A DNA stretch of 64,000 nt. Source: Leptoclinus maculatus (Eukaryota; Chordata; Actinopteri; Perciformes; Stichaeidae). The DNA is taken from the NCBI GenBank assembly GCA_032191485.1, contig JAVDOI010000043.1, positions 779,078 to 843,077 of the forward strand, given 5' to 3'. The notes below the pieces were generated by a model. The model searched no databases and was not told the DNA's origin. It saw only the letters and a list, made by a program, of their open reading frames with translations. Positions 51,701-57,609 of this stretch are shown here, one piece after another; positions within the stretch are counted from its first letter, which is position 1, and each line of letters starts with the position of its first letter. The translations under genes were made by a program, and so were the position numbers.

Positions 51701-51878
51701 TTTAGTGTGTACACTCTTTGATTACACTATCCGTCAAAAAGATAGTTTGAGTCATTCAAAAGTGAAAATGTGTTAGAGATATAAGAAGTCTCTTTGTTAA
51801 ATGGCTAACCATGTTTTTCTTTTCTATTCATCACCAGCACCCTTCAACCGAGGAGTCATCGCTGCAATAAGAACATAG
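202..51878 (+). CDS. col6a3: Collagen VI alpha-3 chain gene (3' part; 5' end outside window), spliced
   Basis: The product is an extracellular-matrix chain that pairs with alpha-1 and alpha-2 chains into beaded microfilaments. Assigned from domain order (vWA array, about 336-residue Gly-X-Y helix, C1, C2, FnIII, Kunitz) and family-typical stretches: PCCYG before C1, CPRGARVAL and NNEVTTE in C1, a helix Cys in GFQGCPGQ, and a C-terminus ending CGKP then [13 protein letters not shown]. Coding exons total about 27 kb in the window. Exon boundaries were read from AG/GT sites and phase; vWA modules of single exons are phase 1-1. No signal peptide is seen, so the gene starts upstream. Odd points: a 30-exon tandem vWA expansion, one frameshifted vWA exon, two Kunitz domains where human has one, and a short basic linker in place of the long Pro/Lys/Thr-rich C3. 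Only C2 keeps a full DxSxS metal-binding motif. The alpha-4/5/6 chains are a poorer fit because they lack FnIII plus the C5-type Kunitz. Confidence 0.93.
1000..1391. mobile_element. MITE-like element with inverted termini
   Basis: The left end reads TAGGGCTGGGCAATA. The right end, reverse-complemented, reads TAGGGCTTAGCGATATGG, giving imperfect terminal inverted repeats about 390 bp apart. Flanking 8-mers tgtagtgg and tccagtgg match at 6 of 8 positions, like an aged target-site duplication. There is no coding capacity. It lies in the intron between the first two vWA exons. Confidence 0.6.
1545..2138 (+). CDS. col6a3: vWA exon (N39)
   Basis: A 594-nt phase 1-1 exon between gattgcAG and GTaaga. 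Module motifs: [54 protein letters not shown]. The MIDAS motif is incomplete (DGSDD). No Cys is present. Confidence 0.92.
2326..2910 (+). CDS. col6a3: vWA exon (N38)
   Basis: A 585-nt phase 1-1 exon between ttgttgcAG and GTaaga. Motifs [44 protein letters not shown] and [11 protein letters not shown] mark a complete vWA module. Confidence 0.92.
3060..3656 (+). CDS. col6a3: vWA exon (N37)
   Basis: A 597-nt phase 1-1 exon between taatttcAG and GTgagt. Motifs [48 protein letters not shown], and [11 protein letters not shown]. Fully open. Confidence 0.92.
3758..4326 (+). pseudogene. col6a3: Frameshifted vWA exon (N36)
   Basis: Good splice sites (ttctAG, GTaaga) bound a 569-nt exon, which is not a multiple of three although both ends are phase 1. 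The first half ([21 protein letters not shown]) runs in one frame and meets a stop at about 4030. The second half ([24 protein letters not shown]) continues in another frame. Compared with sister exons, about 10 nt are missing around 4000, where a KGGRPLN-like stretch is expected between LKPK and IGAAL. Inclusion would truncate the chain, but skipping keeps frame because the flanking phases match. A base-calling or assembly deletion remains possible. Confidence 0.8.
4327..5365 (+). other. Intron with relic of array-type intron at its 3' end
   Basis: An intron of 1,039 bp without coding signals. From about 5185 to 5365 it matches, with clear divergence, the intron that precedes every later A exon (shared words: caagttcaggtca-like, tttgacaaaa, taatagagtaaat, atcatctgacttttg, cctaaatatgtct-like). 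The first half shows nothing recognisable. Confidence 0.75.
5366..5965 (+). CDS. col6a3: vWA exon A1
   Basis: 600-nt phase 1-1 exon. It is the most divergent A copy: it starts [12 protein letters not shown] where the others have [12 protein letters not shown], and has AMQDFV and RDQAV for AIQDFV and RDPAV. The MIDAS position is DGSDG. Its upstream intron is also diverged, so it is probably the founder-side copy. Confidence 0.93.
6228..6821 (+). CDS. col6a3: vWA exon B1
   Basis: 594-nt phase 1-1 exon. Signature: [37 protein letters not shown]. The protein is identical to B4. Carries the NYT N-glycosylation sequon seen in all B copies. Confidence 0.93.
7053..7652 (+). CDS. col6a3: vWA exon A2
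   Basis: 600-nt phase 1-1 exon with the consensus A protein shared with A3, A4 and A7-A15. Key strands: [45 protein letters not shown]. Confidence 0.93.
7914..8519 (+). CDS. col6a3: vWA exon B2 (12-nt longer variant)
   Basis: 606-nt phase 1-1 exon. Signature: DGSNGTTNG (adds an NGT sequon), RPLKTG, LQGVP, GIIVIG, TRRSD, LMSTGL, and a C-terminal linker extended to [12 protein letters not shown]. Confidence 0.93.
8751..9350 (+). CDS. col6a3: vWA exon A3
   Basis: 600-nt phase 1-1 exon with consensus A protein. It shares a silent change (ttcactgttgc) only with A4, marking B2-A3 and B3-A4 as a recent duplicate pair. Confidence 0.93.
9612..10217 (+). CDS. col6a3: vWA exon B3 (longer variant)
   Basis: 606-nt phase 1-1 exon, like B2 but with linker [12 protein letters not shown]. 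It has the NGT and NYT sequons. Confidence 0.93.
10449..11048 (+). CDS. col6a3: vWA exon A4
   Basis: 600-nt phase 1-1 exon with consensus A protein and the ttcactgttgc silent marker shared with A3. Confidence 0.93.
11310..11903 (+). CDS. col6a3: vWA exon B4
   Basis: 594-nt phase 1-1 exon. Protein identical to B1 (LQAVP, LMSAGL), although they are three units apart with longer variants between them. Confidence 0.93.
12135..12734 (+). CDS. col6a3: vWA exon A5
   Basis: 600-nt phase 1-1 exon. One replacement from consensus: YLKNNVF for YLRNNVF. Private silent changes near 12252 (gtagatgata) and 12324 (cacgtacgcg). Confidence 0.93.
12996..13601 (+). CDS. col6a3: vWA exon B5 (longer variant)
   Basis: 606-nt phase 1-1 exon. 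B2-like ([32 protein letters not shown]) with private AMRNF, RGMRHRG and SEFIDLP. Confidence 0.93.
13833..14432 (+). CDS. col6a3: vWA exon A6
   Basis: 600-nt phase 1-1 exon. Private replacements NNVFKASAG (Thr to Lys) and LQHIQQ (Arg to His). Confidence 0.93.
14694..15287 (+). CDS. col6a3: vWA exon B6
   Basis: 594-nt phase 1-1 exon. DGSDGTRNG, private KEEIVDS, RPLKTG, LQGVP, TRSSD, LMSTGL, short linker. Confidence 0.93.
15519..16118 (+). CDS. col6a3: vWA exon A7
   Basis: 600-nt phase 1-1 exon, consensus A protein. The following intron has one extra base (cttgacttgtttcacc), a form shared with the intron after A1. Confidence 0.93.
16381..16974 (+). CDS. col6a3: vWA exon B7
   Basis: 594-nt phase 1-1 exon. 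RPLNTG, LQGVP, GIIVIG and LMSTWL; the Trp is shared only with B12. Confidence 0.93.
17206..17805 (+). CDS. col6a3: vWA exon A8
   Basis: 600-nt phase 1-1 exon, consensus protein. The silent ggaagct near the 3' end is shared only with A13. Confidence 0.93.
18067..18660 (+). CDS. col6a3: vWA exon B8
   Basis: 594-nt phase 1-1 exon. RPLNTG, LQGVP, GILVIG, LMSTGL. The following intron carries gagtcaattt, as after B9-B11 and B14. Confidence 0.93.
18892..19491 (+). CDS. col6a3: vWA exon A9
   Basis: 600-nt phase 1-1 exon, consensus A protein. The following intron has the agataaagc variant. Confidence 0.93.
19753..20346 (+). CDS. col6a3: vWA exon B9
   Basis: 594-nt phase 1-1 exon. RPLNTG, LQAVP, GILVIG, LMSTGL. 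Confidence 0.93.
20578..21177 (+). CDS. col6a3: vWA exon A10
   Basis: 600-nt phase 1-1 exon, consensus A protein. The following intron has agataaagc. Confidence 0.93.
21439..22032 (+). CDS. col6a3: vWA exon B10
   Basis: 594-nt phase 1-1 exon. RPLNTG, LQGVP, GILVIG; the same protein as B8 over the exon. Confidence 0.93.
22264..22863 (+). CDS. col6a3: vWA exon A11
   Basis: 600-nt phase 1-1 exon, consensus A protein. The following intron has agagaacgc. Confidence 0.93.
23125..23718 (+). CDS. col6a3: vWA exon B11
   Basis: 594-nt phase 1-1 exon. LQAVP, GILVIG, LMSTGL; the same exon protein as B9. Confidence 0.93.
23950..24549 (+). CDS. col6a3: vWA exon A12
   Basis: 600-nt phase 1-1 exon, consensus A protein. 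The following intron has agataaagc. Confidence 0.93.
24811..25404 (+). CDS. col6a3: vWA exon B12
   Basis: 594-nt phase 1-1 exon. LQGVP, GIIVIG, LMSTWL; matches B7 exactly in protein, five units away. Confidence 0.93.
25636..26235 (+). CDS. col6a3: vWA exon A13
   Basis: 600-nt phase 1-1 exon, consensus protein, with silent ggaagct as in A8. The following intron has gctgtcttg, shared with A14. Confidence 0.93.
26497..27090 (+). CDS. col6a3: vWA exon B13
   Basis: 594-nt phase 1-1 exon. LQAVP, GILVIG, LMSTGL, with a private silent gggttagtg. Confidence 0.93.
27322..27921 (+). CDS. col6a3: vWA exon A14
   Basis: 600-nt phase 1-1 exon, consensus A protein. The following intron shares gctgtcttg with A13. 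Confidence 0.93.
28183..28776 (+). CDS. col6a3: vWA exon B14
   Basis: 594-nt phase 1-1 exon. LQAVP, GILVIG, LMSTGL; followed by the gagtcaattt intron form. Confidence 0.93.
29008..29607 (+). CDS. col6a3: vWA exon A15
   Basis: 600-nt phase 1-1 exon, consensus A protein, last A copy. The following intron has private changes (gaacgcacgg, ttttccaaaag). Confidence 0.93.
29869..30462 (+). CDS. col6a3: vWA exon B15 (last array exon)
   Basis: 594-nt phase 1-1 exon. [37 protein letters not shown]. The donor is GTgaga instead of GTaaga, and the intron leaves array similarity within about 20 bp. Confidence 0.93.
30463..32703 (+). other. Large intron after the array
   Basis: 2.2 kb of AT-rich intron with no further vWA exon seen in any frame. 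It contains a short TTTTC pentanucleotide run at about 31309-31341 and nothing else recognisable. Confidence 0.7.
31309..31341. repeat. (TTTTC)n simple repeat
   Basis: About six tandem copies of TTTTC (read as ctttt), intronic. Confidence 0.9.
32704..33315 (+). CDS. col6a3: vWA exon N5
   Basis: 612-nt phase 1-1 exon between gtctttcAG and GTaatt. Motifs [35 protein letters not shown], and [14 protein letters not shown] single-copy sequence clearly distinct from the array units. Confidence 0.92.
33534..34157 (+). CDS. col6a3: vWA exon N4
   Basis: 624-nt phase 1-1 exon between tcgagcAG and GTaaga. Motifs [48 protein letters not shown] and [13 protein letters not shown]. The MIDAS Ser is replaced (DGTTA). 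Confidence 0.92.
34387..34968 (+). CDS. col6a3: vWA exon N3
   Basis: 582-nt phase 1-1 exon between ttttgcAG and an unusual donor GTttgt. Motifs [48 protein letters not shown], and [11 protein letters not shown]. Confidence 0.9.
35125..35736 (+). CDS. col6a3: vWA exon N2
   Basis: 612-nt phase 1-1 exon between ctcatAG and GTaagt. The start [13 protein letters not shown] matches the COL6A3 N2 module as I know it. Also [51 protein letters not shown]. The end has a Cys (SLCVGVQE). Confidence 0.93.
35867..36201 (+). CDS. col6a3: vWA N1, first exon
   Basis: 335-nt exon, phase 1 in and phase 0 out, with donor GTtggt. It begins [14 protein letters not shown], like the N1 module of COL6A3 (ILGFDGS in human), and includes [11 protein letters not shown]. 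The MIDAS is degenerate. Confidence 0.9.
36905..36983 (+). CDS. col6a3: vWA N1, second exon
   Basis: 79-nt exon, phase 0 to 1, between ccccttaAG and GTaaaa. It encodes [19 protein letters not shown], the central strand of the vWA fold. Confidence 0.88.
37101..37246 (+). CDS. col6a3: vWA N1, third exon
   Basis: 146-nt exon, phase 1 to 0, between gtaaaacAG and GTgagt. It encodes [20 protein letters not shown] then [16 protein letters not shown], which matches the end of COL6A3 N1. Confidence 0.9.
37335..43089 (+). CDS. col6a3: Triple-helical domain, 19 exons
   Basis: Exons: 37335-37427, 37513-37566, 37818-37889, 37985-38011, 38097-38141, 38864-38917, 39030-39092, 39555-39620, 39748-39801, 39894-39929, 40026-40088, 40402-40464, 40723-40785, 41109-41171, 41570-41620, 42066-42101, 42201-42263, 42508-42570, 43057-43089. 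All are phase 0 and multiples of 3; after the first, nearly all begin with a Gly codon. The first carries ECCAVPCKC, then starts Gly-X-Y. The helix totals about 336 residues, the collagen VI length. A Cys in [10 protein letters not shown] fits the alpha-3 helix Cys used in tetramer bonding. Conserved-type imperfections occur at [10 protein letters not shown] and GFGIAGPT. The first exon ends GLSATK, which breaks the repeat. The intron after 41620 begins GC. Intervening introns are otherwise featureless apart from a SINE in the last one. Confidence 0.92.
42736..42898 (+). mobile_element. tRNA-derived SINE
   Basis: The pol III A-box-like stretch ggcctgatggttagg and B box ggtcgattccc (42793-42803) lie about 45 bp apart. 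They are followed by a non-tRNA tail with tttcctgtctctctccac, aataaaagt and an A-rich end, as in fish tRNA-derived SINEs. It sits in the intron before the last helix exon, in the gene's orientation. Confidence 0.8.
43209..43245 (+). CDS. col6a3: Hinge exon after the helix
   Basis: 37-nt exon, phase 0 to 1, encoding [12 protein letters not shown]. It supplies Cys residues just after the helix, as in COL6A3. Confidence 0.85.
43383..43394 (+). CDS. col6a3: 12-nt microexon (PCCYG)
   Basis: A 12-nt phase 1-1 exon between tctaccAG and GTaagt. Joined to its neighbours it yields P-C-C-Y-G, which is the motif found at this point in vertebrate COL6A3, so the tiny exon is needed to restore the expected protein. 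Confidence 0.85.
43495..43988 (+). CDS. col6a3: vWA C1, first exon
   Basis: 494-nt exon, phase 1 to 0. Motifs [66 protein letters not shown] are close to COL6A3 C1. The MIDAS is DASEG. Confidence 0.95.
44120..44222 (+). CDS. col6a3: vWA C1, second exon
   Basis: 103-nt exon, phase 0 to 1: [17 protein letters not shown], then NCHVCL. It contains an NNT sequon and the two Cys that end C1. Confidence 0.92.
44673..45374 (+). CDS. col6a3: vWA C2 exon
   Basis: 702-nt phase 1-1 exon. It starts [11 protein letters not shown], has a dibasic DRRS stretch, then [23 protein letters not shown] is the only complete DxSxS MIDAS motif among the vWA modules in the window. [25 protein letters not shown] and [12 protein letters not shown] complete the fold. 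Confidence 0.95.
45505..45607 (+). CDS. col6a3: Post-C2 exon
   Basis: 103-nt exon, phase 1 to 2: [20 protein letters not shown] then DQPLKNPF. The motif NAFYLSP..CDWFQGDQPTKN is found at the same place in human COL6A3. Confidence 0.9.
45708..45763 (+). CDS. col6a3: His/Lys-rich linker exon (short C3)
   Basis: 56-nt exon, phase 2 to 1: [18 protein letters not shown]. It occupies the place of the long Pro/Lys/Thr repeat region C3 of mammals. The downstream intron ends in a 14-C run (45970-45983). Confidence 0.8.
45990..46250 (+). CDS. col6a3: Fibronectin type III domain (C4)
   Basis: 261-nt phase 1-1 exon. [19 protein letters not shown] has the FnIII B-strand Trp, and the later [12 protein letters not shown] gives the F-strand Tyr. 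Contains an NVT sequon. Confidence 0.93.
46535..46554. repeat. Poly-G run
   Basis: 20 consecutive G in the intron between FnIII and the linker exon. A shorter run of 14 G lies at 41459-41472. Confidence 0.95.
46634..46720 (+). CDS. col6a3: Linker exon before Kunitz 1
   Basis: 87-nt phase 1-1 exon, polar and Pro-rich ([20 protein letters not shown]), with an NTT sequon. The next intron holds a 20-G run upstream, at 46535-46554 in the preceding intron. Confidence 0.8.
46721..47791 (+). other. Intron, no further features
   Basis: 1.07 kb without coding signals or recognisable repeats. Confidence 0.6.
47792..47977 (+). CDS. col6a3: Kunitz domain 1 (extra)
   Basis: 186-nt phase 1-1 exon with six Cys spaced x9, x15, x7, x12, x3. 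The first loop is one residue longer than usual ([11 protein letters not shown]). The core is [11 protein letters not shown]. The P1 site is Lys followed by Asp (PCKDY). Mammalian COL6A3 has one Kunitz domain, and this one is additional to the C5 match downstream. Confidence 0.95.
47978..48709 (+). other. Intron, no further features
   Basis: 732 bp without coding signals or recognised repeats. Confidence 0.6.
48710..48769 (+). CDS. col6a3: Spacer exon between Kunitz domains
   Basis: 60-nt phase 1-1 exon between gtttccAG and GTgagc, encoding [20 protein letters not shown], a Gln/Pro-rich spacer. Confidence 0.8.
49552..49900. mobile_element. MITE-like element with TTTAAAGGAATACTTCAC termini
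   Basis: The left end is tttaaaggaatacttcaccc. The right end, reverse-complemented, is tttaaagaaatacttcac, 350 bp apart. The same terminal motif is familiar from fish non-autonomous DNA transposons. There is no coding capacity. Intronic. Confidence 0.7.
49972..50157 (+). CDS. col6a3: Kunitz domain 2 (C5, endotrophin-equivalent)
   Basis: 186-nt phase 1-1 exon with Cys spacing x8, x15, x7, x12, x3. [12 protein letters not shown] and LKWHFD, then [16 protein letters not shown] match human C5 closely. In mammals C5 is released as endotrophin. The P1 residue is Ala (GTCAKF), so trypsin-type inhibition is unlikely. Confidence 0.96.
50158..51837 (+). other. Last intron
   Basis: 1.68 kb. Contains a hAT-like remnant near 50320-50425 and a stretch at 51450-51540 (tatatagcacctttctaga) resembling a dispersed fish repeat. 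No coding signals. Confidence 0.6.
50320..50425. mobile_element. hAT-type transposon remnant
   Basis: aggtacttttacttga, then tcctgctactatatacttc, then tttgacagctttagttactt: this wording is typical of the terminal part of Tol2-like hAT elements widespread in fish introns. No second end is visible. Confidence 0.55.
51838..51878 (+). CDS. col6a3: Terminal coding exon with stop
   Basis: Phase 1 exon after tcacc[15 protein letters not shown], then TAG at 51876-51878. The short tail after the last Kunitz domain matches the length and pattern of the mammalian COL6A3 C-terminus (KPGVISVMGT). Confidence 0.92.
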
Positions 51879-52665
51879 GACAAAACATGGCCGGCTAGCC
51901 CCTCTGTTTAGGGGATTCTGAGGAGAATCATCCAAAATGGCCATACTGTAAGGATGTAATACCAAAGCAATGGTGGCTGCACTGGATTCCACAAAAAATG
52001 GACTTTATCCCCGAAATTCTTGAAGTAGTCCTTTTTTACAACAAGAAGGAAGGCAACACGATTTGCTGCATGATTAGTTTTAACCTTCTGGTGCTACATA
52101 GTATGTTTGTTTTACCAATGCAGTTGTTATGTGCATACAGTTTTGTAACGTCACATTTTCTGGAACAACGGCACCATATGAGTCTTCATATTTAAAAAAA
52201 AAGCAGTTTTATAATGAAGTAAGAAACATATATGAATATCTTGGACAGAGATAAGCAGTACATCAGTACAAGCAGGACTGGCATTATTCAATGCAGTCAT
52301 CTTTCTTTTATAGTGTGTATTTTACGTTCCACATTCACATAGCAACATTGACTTTTATTGATTGATATTGTTTTAAAACACACTTGATCCCTGTGGAATC
52401 ATTACTTCACTCTTTTACAGTCACAGAATCCACAGCAATGTTTACACAAGTCTTGTATGGTGGTTTATGGTTCTATAATGACAATGACCAAACATTAATG
52501 TAATGTTAAGTGCACTTCTGGATCCACTGACTCAAACATTAAAGTTACAGCTGTTGAGAAATGGAATGTACTTGTCAGGCTTTTACATTTTTTTATTTCA
52601 TTTGGTTTTTACTGAAATGTGTGTTTCATCTGTATAGGGGTAAATAAACACAATTTAGACTTTCT
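51879..52665 (+). other. col6a3: 3' untranslated region of col6a3
   Basis: About 790 bp of AT-rich sequence from the stop codon to just past the AATAAA signal. No alternative gene is seen here. Confidence 0.7.
52643..52648 (+). terminator. Poly(A) signal AATAAA
   Basis: The canonical hexamer lies about 765 bp after the stop; cleavage would be expected near 52660-52675. Confidence 0.65.
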
Positions 52666-53139
52666 AATATACACGAGCAACTCATTCTTTTCTTCCTTGT
52701 TTTGAATGAAGACCTATACACAAGAAACAGTTACAGAGAAGTACAAACAATATGTGACATATCCTGTAAAAGGTGTGTGGGGGGGGACTAAAACCAGAAG
52801 CTAATAACATTCTATAAAGGTCATCTGTCATTCATTAATGTATAGGATTATTTGACTGCCTTTAGTCTTCAGTTGATTTACGATTAGCTTGAAAAGAGGA
52901 GCGGCTGACATATTAGTGCTCACAAGTGTCTGTTAAGTGAGTTAAATATTGAAAGTTGAATGTTGGTCCAATGTTACCAAACTTATTTTTGTAGATGAAT
53001 CCCCTAATCAATATCTAAACCTTTATGAAACAATCTCAGTTTAATACTGATGCCTCTACATAACTTACATAAGCAAATGAGACCGTCAGCGAGAAGATTG
53101 GCTATTTCGAAATAGTTATTCTTAATGCCTGTTGTCAGG

Positions 53140-53389
53140 TTCAGTTCCCAGTGACATCGGACGAAACGATTTCACCAGAAACTCTTTTAGCTCAGACTCC
53201 AGTGCGGCCTCCGGCCACCACCTACAGACCCAGACCCTCCTCTGGCCAGGAGCAGAGGCCCTCGCCCTCACTGCTCCGCTGGGACACCACGCTGTTGGAA
53301 GACCAGGCCGTATTGCTGGGCCCGCTGGAGGGAAGGGAGGCACCGGAGAACCAGGACTGTGCAGAGCAGACTGTCAGACGCCGCTGCAG
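53140..53389 (+). pseudogene. Possible decayed collagenous exon
   Basis: A GC-rich island after a usable acceptor (cctgttgtcAG) in otherwise AT-rich sequence. One frame reads TPVRPPATTYRPRPSSG. Another frame, further on, reads GRPGRIAGPAGGKGGTGEPG then LCRADC, that is, about five Gly-X-Y triplets followed by paired Cys and a stop. The good parts sit in different frames, as in a frameshifted relic of a collagen exon. The family is not identified, and chance remains possible. Confidence 0.3.
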
Positions 53390-53449
53390 TAAAATTAAAG
53401 GGTTTCTCACGGCAGATAGGCTTCACTCAAGGGGGCATTAGCCGTTTGG

Positions 53450-56200
53450 TCAAAAGATAAGAGCAGTAGTGATCCTCATGGGTCATTCTTTTCATACTCC
53501 TCTGAGATTTTATTCACAAACCATTTCCTGATTGACGAGACTATCTGATAAAGTCACATTTCCCTGTAAGCACAGTATTCCAAGCCAACATTCTCCATGT
53601 GATAGAAAGAGACACTTCACAAGCCGCTGACTGCGATTCCATTCATCTTTATTATATGAAATGTTTTTTTCACAGAAGACATTTTGATTTGCCATCATAG
53701 GAAAAGGTCAGGTGTTACCATTAACATTAAGGATGGCTCTGTTCTTTAAGTGTCCCTGTAAACCATGACATTGCGACAGTCAGTGAGCATGCACAATACC
53801 AGGACCCTGAAGTCAACCATCCTTCATGTATTATGTCAAAATGTCTGCAGTGGAAAAAAATGTATTGTCATGATTTAGAATGTTTTATATTGTTCTATTA
53901 TGACCCCGTTTGTTAAGTGTTTATTGCTGCCACATGTGACTTGGGGACACTGTGCTCCCAGAAGAAGGCATTGGCCCTGTCATACATGCTTGATGGATCC
54001 TCTGAACTTTGTGGCTCAGGAATGTGGGTCCTCCAGGGCCAGGCAGCACCTGTACTGCCTTAGAGTTTCAAATAGAATTCAGGCCGGACCATTCACAGAT
54101 GACCAATATTTAGACAACAGAAGCAACGTTAAAGGGGCGAAGCACACGTTTTGTTCCACTAAGGGAACTGTGTTCACATGATTGGTTAAGAATTTGGAGA
54201 TGTTAACAACCAAGAGAGGAGTCTTGTTCTGAGATTACAGAAAAATTGCACCAAGTGGGTTTTTGCATCAATATCTTGAAATTAAAGTTGAATTCAAAAA
54301 AGGAAAGGAATGGAAATACCTTCAGGTATATCATTTGGTGTTTCTCCACCAGAATTAGGTTCCTTGCAGTGTGGAGGATACAAAAAACAAGTTTAACAGT
54401 TAAAATAAATATAAAGTAAGTTTCCAGTCAAACATTTCTTACGGTTTGTTTACACCAAACACAAATCAAACTCTTTGCACATCGCAATTAAATACAAATG
54501 CAAAGAGACATTGAAATATTTCAACTCGAGCAAAACAATGATCAAACAGATATGATTCTGCACGAGTAACACAAGGTGCTTAATGTTCCCAAACCATCAG
54601 GGAGGGGAGGTTGCGACTGGGAAATTTGGACTTCAGTGTTTGTGAGGATGCCTGTTGAAGGGTCCATGACCAAAATAAATGCAGTGCTGACAGTATGCAG
54701 ACATTCAACCTATACTTTCACATGACCTTAGTAATCCTAAAATCCTGAGTACGGCTCTGGAAAAAAACTTGATAAAATGAGACAGAGTATATGTTGAGGT
54801 CTTTGTGATTCTGACAAGCTTAACATTTTTAAACATAAACCCTCAGCAGTTTTACAGGCTGAAGACAATACACTGTATTTAGGCACTGCAAAAATGACCA
54901 TGTAACACCATATATGGAAGGATATAGATGTCCCTTGAGAGACCTAAATCAGTTACAAGCAAACTAAGTAAAGAAGTGAGAACTGCAGGCTTTGTCATCG
55001 TCTGGAGAGAAGATGATTAAATATGTGGTCAGTGAATATAAAAGGCCTCGGGATGTGTTCTCTCGTGAACCCCAGCAAAGCATCCAGATGTCAAATAGCT
55101 CATTGTTTGAATAAAATCCCCTGATTTCCTCTCATACTCACCGCTTCACCTCAGTATTCTCTCATCACTTCATATCACACCACGGCCCACCACTTTTTCC
55201 AAACATGGAACAGGAGTTCAAACCTTTTTGCTTAAATAATGTTGTGATGACTCTGAGCTATACACATGTTCTTTTGCATTTGAAGCCATTTTTCAAACTT
55301 CTCTACCTCCTGAGCCACAGCTGAGACATTTCGCTTGGAATCTTGAAGACTGACTACGAACCAAGCCTTATCAACCAACATCAGTGTTTTACCTCGCTAG
55401 CCCGGTTCCAAACCAGAAGAGTGGTTGTGGTCGGCAAAGAACCTCACGCTCTGATTTGGGCATTTTGGCTTTGCATAATTTGCTGCTCGAGCCTTTAGTT
55501 AATGTGAGACTGTTTCCATGTACCACATCGCAAAGATTAAAATCTTGTAAGCATGATTATAACATATCACTAGAGAAACAATCATTCAAATCTAAAACCC
55601 TAACTCAAAGCAACTGCTCACAATTAGTGGTGAGACTCCATGTGCTGTCTCTTTCTCTGTGGGTGGGAAGTTGTACTTTATGACAGATGTGTTAAAGATT
55701 CTAACAGTATACATATGGTACAATTCTAGATGCTTTACTTGATCACTTCCATTTTGCTACTTTATGGTTCTACTCCACTACATTTCAAATATTGTTCTCT
55801 TTACTCCACTACATTTATCTGACAAATAAAGTGACTTGATTCTTTTTAAATTTTTACTTTTTACATAAAAAACACGTTATCAGATTATGAAATACATAAA
55901 AAAAAATGTATTATAATTTATAAAAATATTTTCCCCATTATCTTATTTTCTCATTGCACAGCTACTGTCTTCCTCTGTTGCTCTGCTTCCAGTGCAGCTT
56001 GTTTTAAGTAGAGCTTTTATCCAATCAGATTTCACCTCTGTGTCTCTAGGTAAGAAGAGAGGCCCGAGGCCTGCAGACTCACAAGTGCCTCCATGTGCAG
56101 TTTAAGTGAATGGGGACGATATTGTTGATTGTCATAGTGTTCAACCAATCAGATCTTTAGTTTGACATGTTGGGCGTATTCTTTGAGTGTCAGCAGCCGC
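53450..56200. other. Intergenic, no gene seen
   Basis: AT-rich sequence with only short open frames lacking recognisable domains. Contains the hAT-like remnant at about 55735-55870. Confidence 0.6.
55735..55870. mobile_element. hAT-type transposon remnant
   Basis: tactccactacatttcaaat and then tactccactacatttatctg, near-duplicate copies of the Tol2-like subterminal motif, followed by an AT-rich stretch. A degraded fragment. Confidence 0.55.
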
Positions 56201-56280
56201 TACCCCCATACTAGCCGGCCTACATCTACGTCATCATTACATGTCCATGTGCAGCTGCCGCGAAGTGCACAGTGTGCTGT

Positions 56281-56304
56281 GATTGGTCAGTGGGCGAGCA
56301 CGTG
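56281..56304. promoter_or_regulatory. Inverted CCAAT box and CACGTG E-box
   Basis: gattggt at 56281-56287 (reverse complement of CCAAT) and cacgtg at 56299-56304, just upstream of a CpG-rich segment. This is the usual composition of a CpG-island promoter. The transcription start is not determined. Confidence 0.4.
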
Positions 56305-56689
56305 ACTAAAGTGAAACAAAATTTAACTTGCCAGCAGAGCTTAGTCTGAGTAGTGAGAGTTCAAATTGAAAGATATGGAAGAAATTATAACATTTGTAGG
56401 GTTTTGCTTGGTGCAGTTTATTTATTTTTTACCTAGCTTTGTTTTTTGAACACTCAATGACTGAAGAGAAACGGATTTAGTGGCGGAGTTACTGATAACA
56501 CCTTTCTCAAGAAAGGACATTTCAGGAAAAACTGGACATCGTAAGAAATGGTCAGTGAACCACAGCTGGCAGCCCTGACTCAGCCAGGAAAAGGATTTGT
56601 ATGAACGGTATTTCTTGCTGACAGCGTCGGAGAAGCGTTGCACATTTTATGGCTGGGAATGTGTTTCATGTTAACTGAGCTCCTGGTGT

Positions 56690-57014
56690 TTGGAGCTACG
56701 CTAACCTGAGGACGCCATAGCACGGCAGGACACAAGCTACGGTGCTTTTGAAAACTTTTGGAGAGACTCGAGTGGATCTACAACTCAACGAACACGTTCG
56801 CAGGGAAACAGCTCCACAACCGCGGCCCGGCGTGCGGTCTGCGCCGCCCGGTGCCCCGGCGGAGGAGGGAACCCGGCCCCGCTGTGAACCTGCCGCAGCA
56901 GACCGGCGAAATACAACTGGGGAGGCTCGACTGTCATCACTGGCGCCCATGAATCGAGAAGGACTTCTTACTGGAACTGAAACGATGTACTGGGATTAAA
57001 CTCTTTAAGTTTGG
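56690..57014 (+). other. Probable CpG-rich non-coding first exon of a downstream gene
   Basis: A CpG-dense stretch (56,810-56,910) ends in a strong donor, ttggGTAAGT at 57015. The short reading frame at 56742-56999 stops before the donor and resembles no family I know, so it reads best as 5' UTR. The rest of the gene would lie beyond the window or in exons not recognised here. Confidence 0.4.
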
Positions 57015-57609
57015 GTAAGTGACAAACTGTGTTTGTTTGTTTACATAGTAACGTTACTACTGTTCGTTTGTCTATCGTGTCGCTTTATGAATAATATTTG
57101 AATGGCTCGTGCTCTTGCATGGATCCGCTGCAGGTTTGCTGGATGTGTCATAATGAGGTTATTAGGAGGTAATTCAACTGTAGTAGGACAGCAGTGAAGG
57201 CCTAGGTATAAAATCCACGGCCCGCCACTGGTCTGATGTTGTTAGCAGTTTCACCAAATAGACATTTCCCTCCAAAACTCTCAGATGGTTTCATTTAAAT
57301 GAGTGTTTCTGGCCAAAGTAGTAATAAGATCTATTATTTTCACAAAAAGCAAAGAGGACATTTTTTTTTATTAGATTAGAATAAATTACATATTAATTTT
57401 GATTAAAACATATTTCTACTGAACATGGGAATGTATGTGTCCACAACGACAAAGGATCCCAATTGACCTTCAACACCACGTAAAGCGCTGTTAAGAGGTA
57501 TAACACGTTGAATATAAAGCAGATAAAAGTAGCTCCACCTTGAGCCGCTACAACAGTGCTGCTGACACATTAAAGCATCAGTATTAACATCTATCTATTA
57601 AGGCAGGGG

